64,000 bases of DNA from Lethocerus indicus (taxonomy: Eukaryota; Arthropoda; Insecta; Hemiptera; Belostomatidae), in the NCBI GenBank assembly GCA_019843655.1, contig JACDQD010000102.1, positions 2,117,501-2,181,500 of the forward strand, written 5' to 3'. Below are positions 27,001-39,000 of the stretch, piece after piece; positions within the stretch are counted from its first letter, which is position 1, and every line of letters begins with the position of its first letter. The position numbers and the translations under genes were made by a program. The notes beneath the pieces are model-generated. The model had not been told where the DNA came from and searched no databases. It saw only the letters and a list, made by a program, of their open reading frames with translations.

Positions 27001-30000
27001 TGTACGTGTAACGTATACATGAAAAACATATGAAATTGAAGATACCGTTTGGTTGGTTAGCGGTAATATCTTCTCAGTTAGCAGCACTTTAATCTATTCC
27101 CCGAGTAATTATTACGTAATTACGTGCTCAGGGTACACCCGGACGTGTGGGTCCGGCAGGTCCGACTGGGCAGAAAGGGGAGCCGGGAGCGACCGGAGAG
27201 CCGGGGATCCCGGGGGCGGCGCTACCGGGCGAACTGGGACAGCCGGGACCACAGGGCAGCCCCGGAGAACAGGGAGAGCGAGGGCCGAAAGGAGACAAAG
27301 GCGACCGGGGCGACTCGGGCCCACCGGGACCCTCCGGAGAACCGGGAATACCGGGAAGGGAAGGACTTCAAGGAAACGAAGGACAGATTGTGAGTACTCG
27401 CATGTACTCATATTGTAATAAATGTACAATATAAAGTTCAGATGATTACCGTCCCTATCATAATTCCTTAAATAGATCGGGTCATAAGCCCGCACATTAA
27501 CAACCAAGGCGATAACGGAAACTCTTTCTGTTTATAAGTTTAAAGTTTTATAACTTTTGAATACTTGTTATGTGGTCTGCGGTTTGGAATACAGTAGTTT
27601 ACTCGATCTTCTGTCTCCTCACGCTGGTTTCGTCTTTTGCTATCGGTCTAGCAAAACAACAAGCGAGCGAGGGGAGACAGAAGATCGAGAAAACTGAGGT
27701 ATTTTAAAATTAACTATCAAATTGCAATTCTTTCACCAATAGGAAGAAATTAAGTAAGTAATTACATTACCAACGATGGGCTCTGCCTGCACAAAACGTA
27801 ATTTTAATAACATTTCAACAAAAATAGAATTCCTTCTTTCAAATAATACGCGTTATGACTCAGCTTTCTAGATATGCCCACAGATGGCAGCACAAACTGA
27901 TTTGTGAATCGGGACATAAGAAAATAGTAATGCTTAGCATTTCTCAATAAAAACGAAACGATCGTCATATACCATTGAAGCATATCGAAAAAATATGACA
28001 ATTTTGTGTAAGGTAAAATAGTTCATGGCTTCCCGAACGTCTTAAGAATAGCTATTTCGGGGCAGCCCATTTGTATATTTCCATTTTATGGTTTTCTTAC
28101 AATGATTTATTTTAATCATACGTTTATTTTTCAGGGGCCACCGGGTAAAAAGGGAGAACCGGGAAGAAGAGGTCCCGAAGGCCCACCGGTATGTCTGTCG
28201 CATAAATACAGCCGTCTGTTCATGAAATAATCAGAGGTTTTATTTGAACTAATATATTTCTAATAAATTTTTTCTCGAAAAAGTATAAAGCTTTTTCGTT
28301 TCAGGGTGAAATTGGCAAAATGGGCCCAGTCGGATTCCCAGGTCCTAAGGGAATGAAAGGAGAGCAAGGAGAGCCTGCGGAGCAGGGTCCTGTCGGCCCC
28401 AGGGGATTACCCGGCAATATGGTAGGCCACTCCTCTGTATTGGTGTATTAATTAACGGTATATCCCCATTTGCGTTATTGGTATCGATTGGAAAACAGAT
28501 ATTAAATAACCCGTCATAATATATTTCGGACCCTTACAATATCTGTACTCCTGTATTGAAAATTATAAAGAAGGCAAAGCGGATGGAAGAAGAAATTGCG
28601 ACTCATTCTATGTATAAGGCAACATAAGATGAGGAAAGAAGATGAGCAGGATTGCTCAATAATATGCAGGACCCCAAGCCCGATTTACGGTTTGGATCTC
28701 ATCTGAACGTCGTTTTAGGCACTCAAATTTCTGAATTTGATCGGAAGATATTTTTGATGAAGGATTTCTATGACTTCAGGAAGTACTGAAAACATACGCC
28801 AAGCTTTTGAGTCAATAAATTAGTTCTCGTATCTGTTAGCTCTAGCCCATAGGAACTAAGCTATTCGTTTTATGGAATGCGAAACAATATGAAATTATCT
28901 TGTTATTTTATAGGGTGTTCCAGGATTACCGGGTGCCCCAGGTGGAGTGGGCCCGCCAGGAGTCGAAGGTAAGCAGGGTCCTCCTGGTCCGGCGGGGCCT
29001 CCGGGACCCCCGGGGGACACAATCTTAGACACGACCAGGTACATCACAGGAGACGGAAACGGTCTTCCGGGACCCCACGGACCCAGGGGCCTACCAGGAC
29101 CCCCCGGAGGGGTAAGTTCCATTTCAAAAACACAGTTTAGATTTTCTGGTGTACATTTGAACGAGCGAATCCACAATTGGTTTGGAATTGGAAACCAAAT
29201 ATTGTACACTTTAAAATTAGCTCAGCACTGAATCACTTTGTCAGGACGGAAGGCTAAATTGTGCCCATAATTATGAAAGTGGTCTAAGTCATATATTTCT
29301 GGTTTCGAGATATTTAATAAATTGCTTTCGAATAAATTAACAAATATTTTTATATTATGCAACATTTTAATTTAGAATTGTATTAGTTTTGATTAATGGA
29401 AGTTTACTATGAATATGAAATTTTGTGTGAATTTCATATGAAAATGTTGTATTTAAAGTTTGAATTGACTTAGACCACGTTCATAATTATGGGCACAATT
29501 ATTTCTAATTTATCCAACATCTACGACTCTATCGATTCCCAGACTTTGTAGGTAGCATACGAATTACCGAAGAAAGCATTATGTCGGTCGTAGATACAAA
29601 TAACCTTCTTTATACACTTTTCTTCTTACGGATAAACTATTATTCGGAACGAAACGATCCCCGCATAAACCGAGAACGCCCAATAGCCGTACGAAGCCCC
29701 CGCTGTGTGACCCTCGTACACCGCGCGCCAATTTCTATGTCGCTCATAATATAAAACGTAGTTACGCGATGAGATACGTTCAAAGCTATTCTGACTCCGG
29801 CGAGGACGCAACTGAGATCCTGCATGCAATCAGCATGCATGAATACAAATAACCGGTGCCCCACTCCATGAGTTACAATGGTAATATTAGTAACACAGGT
29901 ACCAAATAAAAGTTTTACGATTATTTTATTCATCATATACTTCCTCTTACCGATATAAAAATATAAAACCGATATAAATTAAAAGCGGAACTAATTCGCA

Positions 30001-33000
30001 TCGCCTATTACTGGCTTGAGTAAACCAACAGATTTGAAAGTCAATACGGGATTTGTGACCGAATTTTGTTCATCAGCCGGGAGAAAGAGGAGCCAATGGA
30101 GAAAGGGGTCCCGAAGGAGCGCCCGGAGTGCCGGGGATGCCCGGCAAAGAAGGCCCTCCGGGGATACCGGGACCGCCGGGACAGAGGGGACAACCCGGAA
30201 TACCGGGACAACCTGGACCTCCGGTAAGTGACTAAACCATTTTTAAATTGTCGTGAAGTAAGTTAAAATACTGTAAAAAAGGTTTACTTTGACCTGTTTG
30301 ATAAATCCTTAATATTTCTTTCAGTCCAAACATGAATGTATAATTTTTAAAACGAAAATTTAATTCTTATTAACCTTCTTGATAACCTAATTCAAATTAA
30401 ACATTATTTGATTAACTTGTACGCCATTATTAGGTCAATTCTCAATGACTATTTATACACTGTTGTTGTTCATAATCGATATAACCTTTTTATAAATGTT
30501 AAAAGATAGCTTTTTATTCAGACCACTGTGTAAAATGATAAGCGGCATTGACGTTGTATTAATACGAGTAACGAGTAAGAGAATAACCGAGGAAAAACAC
30601 ACTGGATATTTCACAGAAATATTCAATTAATTTAAAATTTTTAATCGTTCAATCTGATAACTTCTAAAAGATAATTTTTATTAGGGAAGGACGTATTCAG
30701 AATCAGAGCTCAGGGATATTTGTGCTGCGGTCCTCAGGGGTAAGCATTTACACAAAAGTTAATGTCATAAGGATTACTATATACAATCAGTTCATTTTAA
30801 CTAGTTATTATAATAAAATACCACACATACGCTCAACGAAATAAGTTTAATAAAAATATTATTTATTTACGGACCCACTTTATTGCAGAACTGATAATGG
30901 CAATTATTGAATCCATTAGTATAAGTCTCTAAAAACATTGTTTAGATTATTATTTGATCATTTTGACCGTAATTGTCAGCTTCAAAAACAGTGAAGATAA
31001 TTTTTTAATTTGACAATATTTTAGCTAGTATTGAATTAAGGAAAGTAATTATAATCCAATGTTTGTAACTTTGAGAATTTTGAGTGTAGTACTATCCTTC
31101 TTAAAGAGAAACGTAATGAAGTTATGAACTATGATTTCCTAAAACGCTTCCTTAATGAAATACTCAAAAGTGAAATAAAATACATCATTAGATGATAGTA
31201 TAATCATTAGAAAATTATCATTTTTTCCAAATGCCACAAAAGTATACCGCTACGCCAGCTATAAAATACATCGGATCTTCTACATGTTATCTGTAAAGAA
31301 AGGCAGATAAAAATAAACCCGATTTTCACGTACCCGCATGTAGTTTCATCTGTGCCGTACACAATGGTATAAGCAGACGAAATATTTCCCAGTCTCCTAT
31401 ATCAATCAGTCTGAAATTCAGGAATTCTCGGTTTGCCGAATGAATCGAATGTTATCAAGACATGCGCTGATTTTATGTAGAAGAAAACAATAATTGCAAT
31501 GGAAATATTTGGGAAAGAAATTTAAAAACCCCAAATGTTATAAAACCATTCGGTTCCTAAGCCTAGGCCTATGATGCAAACATATATTTCAAGTAGAAAT
31601 TAAAAAATAACCCCTCCTTATCAAATGTAATACATCTAAAGCTTAATGATGATTTAACCAACAAAGTTAACTAGATACAGTTTCATTGTTCAATATAAAA
31701 TTCAGTAGTCCTTTTCGAATCTGATAATATCCGATCATTGTAACTGAAATTCATAATTACGATATTCTGCGCAGCGTAATTGAAAATTGCGAATAAAATT
31801 AAATCAAGCGGGTCCGAAGACCTTTAATGCCCGGTTTTTAAGTGGATCAAACCATTCGCGAATTAGGCGCCAAACGTGCAGTGGCGCTCTTCAAATTAAC
31901 GTTTCCGGTTCAACATAAAGTATCGGACCGGAGCGACGTGACCGCCATGAACGATCCATCGACCCGGGAGAAATCCCCAACTTACAAGATAAGGTCCCGG
32001 GAGTGTGGCGGCCGGCCGGGGTAATAATTCTGAACGCGAAATGCATACAGAGCAACGGTCCCTGTTTCCCGGATGAATTATGAAACCGAGAGAGAAGGAG
32101 TTTTTAGAAGCGCCGTGAATATTGAACGGGCCTAGAAATGGCTTCACCGATGTCCCGTTTTCCATCGGAGCTCAATCGGAGTCACTTAAATACTGCTCAT
32201 AATAGGAAGCGAATAATGTGTGGCGGGAAAGGGAGGGCGGCATTGAAAATACATAAAAGTATTATGTATTTCAATTCTCAGAAATGACTTACATACGAGA
32301 TACATCCGGAAAATAAGTTCCTAAATTAACGTTCATACTGGGTATTGCAAGGTCTACATTTTTACAGGAAGGGCGCTAATATCAACAGGATTGAATACGC
32401 AGAGGGATATAAAGTGAAATCAGACAAACGACTAATATTGTTAAAAGAAAAGAAAGCGTAACCCCCCTTTCGCCCTACAATTTTGTAAATATAATCTTCA
32501 GATCTTTAGGGATCTTTTTCTTTAATTTTCTAGTTCGTTTGTGGCTCAGGTGTGAAACTACATATCCGCGATATAAATAAGTAGCATAGTGGTATACATA
32601 ATCAATTTCAAGGCGTAGCGGATAAAACACGTTATATTTTTATTTTCAGGATTGTTAATCAATAATTTAAACGCTTCAAATGCAGATCCAATAAATTCAC
32701 AATTGGCAATTCTGTCTTTAATTTTTAAGTAACAGCAATCGTGAACAATTGTATCTGCGTTACGAAGTTTGTGGGCATACATCGAATGCCTGTATTTGTA
32801 TGCACTGAACAGTGAATGTTCTTTTGCTGAGAGTATGCAATTGTTGCCAATTTAATGCCGTTCTGGCGGATGTAATCTGAACATGGCATTTCTAGACCAG
32901 TTGAGCGAGTTGAGTGCGACACTGGTGGGTCCGCCCGGGCCCCCTGGAAGGAGTAAGCCCGGCCCTGCAGGGTCGCCGGGCCCTCAAGGACCTTCAGGTT

Positions 33001-36000
33001 TGGCGCAACAACTGATTTGAAACCACCGCACCGTTTTGTGAATGCACGCGCTCCAATTCCACGGTCCGTACTCTAGAGCGCCGGTATATGAGCTTATGAA
33101 AAGACGCGGATGAACCCGTCGGAAGGGCTTTTAGATTGCTTTAGGAGCAGAGAGGCGGACGCATTCAGGTTTTTCAATCGCATACGGTATTAAAGATTCG
33201 GGTTGTAATAAATCTAATCGTGCGTCTGTTTGTCGCAGATTGATACTTATTCGAAGCGTCCGTCAGCTGCTCTGTAAGCAGTTGAACGGCCCTTGTAAAC
33301 CGCGAGTAATGGGCCGGTACCGTGGAAGAAGCGCTTGGATGCACTGGGGGCGGTTTGCTGTTAACCGGACACGAGTTGTTTCTAGGCGTGCACCAGAGCA
33401 CAACTTTAACCCCCGCCCCCTCCACACCCTTTCAAAATGTCCCACAAACGATCGGTCGGCCCTCGTTTCTAGAAAGCTCGTCTCGCCTTCTCGACTCGAG
33501 GGCCCCAGGACGGTCGGCCCTTGTCCGATTATAACGGAAACACCCATTGTGTTGTTTTGTAAAATACAGAGAGGAAGCAAGAGTTGACTTCAGGACTTGT
33601 CGGTCCGCCCGGGCCACCTGGAATAGGCCGTGTCGGCAAGCCTGGTCAAATCGGCCGCCAGGGCATTCCAGGTACCCTTCTCTCCCCCTCTCTAAGTCTT
33701 CTCTCACTTTCTAACTTCTATGCGCCATTTTAATACCACTTGGGCCCTCTCATCAGCTCCTCCCCTAACTGACAGGATTCGTACAAAATCCTATCAAAAA
33801 CCTATCGCCCTCAGAGTGGCTTAATAGATCACTTTAGGACGCCACACTGAAAGATTTTCCTAAACATTCGTTTGACTGAAAACATTTAGATGGAATCACT
33901 TGTAACTATTTGTATCCTGGTCTTTTAATCTTAAGAAACGACCTACACAATTGCCCTAACAAAAAGAAAGATTTTAGTTTATGCAGAGATACTAATCCCT
34001 AAAACACTAGCTGACATTTTAAATTTCATTTTGAATTAAAATCACACTACCAATCTGGGAAGGAAAGATTCAAAATAAATTTTTATTTCCCTAGAGGGCT
34101 CCTGAGACCCAAAATATGATTATCAGGATTAAACTGATTTTCCACGCTTTAATTTCATAAATGATGGACCTACTACTTAAATGAAACCCCTGATTATAGA
34201 ATATCAAAGAGAGATTCTCCAATATTATAGGAATACATTTTACTTCACACATTTTTTAAAACGCAAATACATTGCTATAATATTGTGCTCTTCCCAACCC
34301 TTCAGCTAAATAACTTTCATTCATTTTCTATCCCTTTTCTAAATCCTCCTCCACCATTCAATTTTCCTAATAAATTATGACAACCATGTACAAAATCCAC
34401 AGAATAAATTTCAATCAATTGAATATGTCAATCCTATCTAACTACTTACTTTAATCACTGCTCAAATTCTCCTTAGTAGTACAATTCCAACTAAACTAGG
34501 TAGGTTTTCCATAGGTCAATACTAGATCTTGGCCATTAACAATAATCCCTTTTCAAAACAAATAACTTTGTAAATAAATATTAATACAATCAAAATGGAA
34601 ATTATATAATATGCACGTGTATGTCCTACTTTTTTTTCTAAGGAAGAGCCAACTCTATTCTCAGTAAAATATTTCCTTCGATAATAATTGATCTTATGTT
34701 AATATAAGTTTCATTTTCTCAGTACGCAAGGGAAGGGAGCCAATCCACAAGCCTGTATGACAACCTCTCATTTTAACATTTAGTTTACGAGATAACAATG
34801 GTGTCAGGTATAACAGACTGCATGTTTAACACGGCACACAACTAATGTGTACTTAGAATTTAGAAAGAATATTTATTCCTTTTTGCCTAAGATTTATCTA
34901 GAACAAATATTAATTATAGTATTTATTGCATGAACAAAAAAATGCACTAGACCTGAAGTGAATCCATGAAAAATGAAAAAAGAATCACTTCAATTCTACT
35001 ATTGGCAAATTCAATTTAATTTTATAAATAAATAAAACCTGATATTTAATTAAATATAAATGACATTAAATGGTGTCCACAATAAAAACATCTGTCCAAA
35101 AATATTATGTTATAAAAAACTAGCACAATTAAATAATTTATATTCAACTAACAAACAACTAAAGCAACAAAAACTTAACAGTTACACAAATTTGACAAAT
35201 TCTACAAACAAACGAAAATATTTCTTGACAATTTTGAAGGCTAATCCATAGTATAATAATAGACCAATCTAATGCTGCAAAAAAAATGCTGCACCACAGT
35301 TTACAATGACCATATATATAAAACATTTATTAAATTAATTCCTACAATGCAAAACAGATATAAAATAAAGTAAGAATCACAGTTATGCACAGTTCAAATA
35401 ATATATACAGTTATTGTCAAGAATTTAGCATTGGTATAATAGCTGAGCACTTTTCTCTAATCAAAATACTAAATTCATTTGTCCTTAGTATAATTAGGAA
35501 CTGAAGATGGCAATCCTGAATTTAACAAAAAGATTCAAAATCTTAACACGAATCATGACTCCATTACATCAGAAATAATGGGTTTAGCTATAACACTGGA
35601 AAATTTAATTACCATTTTGCAGTTGAGATTTCTAATTCTCAACTGACTAGATTTTAATATTTCATTTATCCTCTCTTTCATTTCAGGATTTGATCTAACT
35701 TCATTTTTCTTAGCCTTCAGTTCGGCCGCTGTTATACCAAATATTTTGTCTAATGCCTCAGATGAAAAATCCACTTCAAGTTCAATATTCTTCACTTTGA
35801 TGATAGCAGACAAACACCATTTGTCATCCCGCATACTCAACTTCTGAGGAAGTTTCACAACAGAGGCATTCACAGTCCTTTCACTTGGAAATGTTTTAGG
35901 TGGGAAAGGAATTTGAAGCTGTGAAACGCTTGGTATGATGGGCTGAGTTTGAGTGTCCTGTGTAAAGTTTGCCTCACATTTCAAAATGTTGGCTACTACA

Positions 36001-39000
36001 GAGTCATCTTCCAGATAATCAACTATCATTTTGTCATCATCGAGGTGATGTATGGGCAAAGCATCATTTGGCTTTACATTCAGTGTCGGTCTCCATTCAG
36101 ACATGACAGTTGGAGCGTCCGAATATGCTGGACTTGAATTCACTACAATTGGAGAACTGTTTTGAACTGTGTCCTGAATGCTCTGCCTGTTGAAAGGGGC
36201 CCCATTTTTTGAACTAACAGTCTGATTTTGATTTATCACATGGTTATTTCTGGAACCGTAAGATTCCATAAGTTGAGCTCTTAATATACTAGGAGTCTGC
36301 TGGTTATCATTTCCTGCCTTCAGCTCTTGGTATACTTGTCCATTGAGTTTACTGTCCCCTTCATTAACTGCACTTGAGTTTTGAGATGGAACCAGAAAGC
36401 TATGAAGAGTTGACTGGTTCTTCAATTTTGGAGTTTTGGCTTTTGACTGCATCTTAGAGTTTGTACGTTCAGCGAGAGATGCAGTTTGAGCAGCTATAAC
36501 AGCAAATTCATCATCATCCAAATCATAATCCGAAGTTATTGAGTTAGAGACATTATTCATCTGTTGTGTTTGTGTAGAATAGGATTGAAGCTGCTGAGTT
36601 GAATGAGAATTATTCCAACTAGTCGAAGTACCAGATCTTACTTCAGTGGATACTTGGCTTACAGTATTCTCTATTTCATCGGCCAACATAGCAAAAGCTT
36701 CGTCGTCTTCATCATCCAAAGATTCGTGTTGCTCCCTAATTGACTTGTATGGATCTGGATTCTCTTCGGCTCCCAAAGCTCGTGCAAGAACATTTTCTAC
36801 AGCATTTGAAATCAGCATAGTATCAACTTCACCACCTATAAGTTCAATGTTAGGTGACTTCAAAAGAATGACGCCTTTACGACATTCTACAGGTCCCACA
36901 ATCAAAGCTTTCATTCCTGGTGCGATCGGCTCAACCAATTTCGGTATAGGCTGGTCTTCAAATGCGCATATCGTAATAACACCGTCGGTAATTTCCAATT
37001 TTAAAGACCTCTTTGATTTTGTCTGTGTCTGCTGGGTTTGCTGTTCCACTCGCTCAGTGTCAACTTCCAAATTTTTAGTCGAGTCCGGTCTTCTCAAGTT
37101 TTGCAACTGTTTGTAAAAGGATTCGGCAACATTGACCACGTAATTGATTTGCACGGCGTATTTTCCTTGAAGTATCACTTTGAGGACAGAAGAACAATTA
37201 TTCGGTAAACAACCAGCCTTAATATCGCCCAAGTCCGCCAACAACCACTGGTCGTACACAAATTCTTGAATGTCATTTATACAGCACGAAGGGTTCTCAG
37301 ATTTGAAGTACTGAACGCACGACTTCAACCACTCGTTCCCCGTCGGAATCAGAATTGATTTTGCCTTCAACCAATTGCATACCTCTAACACTTCTGCTGC
37401 CATTATACATTAAGAAGACATTGAAACACCAACGAATCGTAAAGAAAACTCACTACAGACACCAAAAACACTACAGAATGACACAGATAAAAAAACCGTA
37501 ATGTAACCTCCACTCCCTGTTACATTACCGCCAACTGCCGCAAAATGACCAACACAACAACCACAATATTACCTACTTAAATTTCAATGTGAATCCAGTT
37601 TATATAAACAGTTGAAAATGCCTTGTAGATATTCCCCAATAAAAAAAAATAAATAAATAATCAAGTCAAAAATAGATATATAAAATAAATTAATATTCTT
37701 CAATACAATTCAGGCCTAGTGATTAACTTATACACAATACTTCAATTATTCAAATTATAATACAAGTGCATATCACCAAAAGTGAATTGATCTATAGAAA
37801 TACAGAGTATTGGATACTACATCCAATTTATTTGATGCTTAAAGTCAAACTAAATAAAATGTTGCAATGTTATATGTAAACAGCATTTCAATTAAAATTG
37901 TATTTTTGAGCAAAACTATTAAAATACAAAATTACATTTAATATAGTTTCTTAGTTGTATAATAAGTTTGTATAACGTTTAGATTTCTAAATCAGTTGCT
38001 ATCATAAATTAATTAGGTGATCCAGGACCACCAGGACTGCCAGGTGAAAGAGGGTTCACAGGACTTCCTGGGCCTGCCGGACCCCAGGGTCCTGAGGGAA
38101 GAGCAGGAGAGAGAGGTGAGAAAGGTGAAAGGGGTCCTGAAGGAGTAGGTGTCGAAGGACCTATGGGACCTAGAGGACCTCCAGGTATAAAATGTTCCAT
38201 GTCATAACCAATAAAGTGACTTATTTTGACTATTGGTTATAATTTAAATTATTTATTAGATTTGTTTAATATTTTAAAGTGAATTCATAGTGTTGAAGTA
38301 TTTTTTACAATAGTGAGTCAGTATTTTATAATTGTCATTAACCTGTTCTAATAGTAATAAAATATTTCAGATTAATTTACTAATTTTATATATGTAATCA
38401 ATTTAGTAATACTGTTGCCCAGTTTTTATTTCTAAAATATTGAGAAAAATATTTGAAGGTAAAAATTTAACCATAAGACAGAGATAATTGAGTCAGTTTT
38501 AAGATAAAACTTAGTTTTAAAAAGTAATAATGCAGTATTTCCTTAAAGAATAATATTTAATCTATTGAAAGTATATTGAAATAATTTTAAATTTAGTAAA
38601 TTCAGCACTGGAATAGCCAGTTACATTAAAAATTTATGCATATAACAAATTATTTAATTTTACCATAACTTGAAATGATCATCTCATTAAATGTGAACTA
38701 TTCAATATTTTTCTAACATATTAAACTTTCTTAATTTTGGCTTAATGGACATAATCACCTAATTTAACCAGTGTTACTAATACTATGCATTTATCAATTA
38801 ATAGCATGAATAGTGAACAGTACTAATAGAGTATTTAATTTATTCCATTTTAGGAGCACCAGGAGTACCAGGAGTTGGATCACCTGGAAGGCCAGGTGAC
38901 AGAGGTGAACCAGGAAGAACAGGTTCGTAACAATAATGAAATGCAGTAGGTACAAATGAAAACATGTATAGTCTCAAAAGAAAGTCGACGTCAATAGTCT

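Noticed and set aside
27053..27507. Several 90-130-codon frames on both strands
   Set aside because: They are frame shadows of the GC-rich collagen exon 27132-27389; only the Gly-X-Y frame is real.
33174..33707. Multiple 70-115-codon frames between and over the alternative collagen exons
   Set aside because: They disagree with the collagen reading frame and have no recognisable domain; local GC content explains them.
36646..37116. 156-codon open frame on the plus strand
   Set aside because: It is the antisense shadow of the well-supported RMI1 coding sequence.
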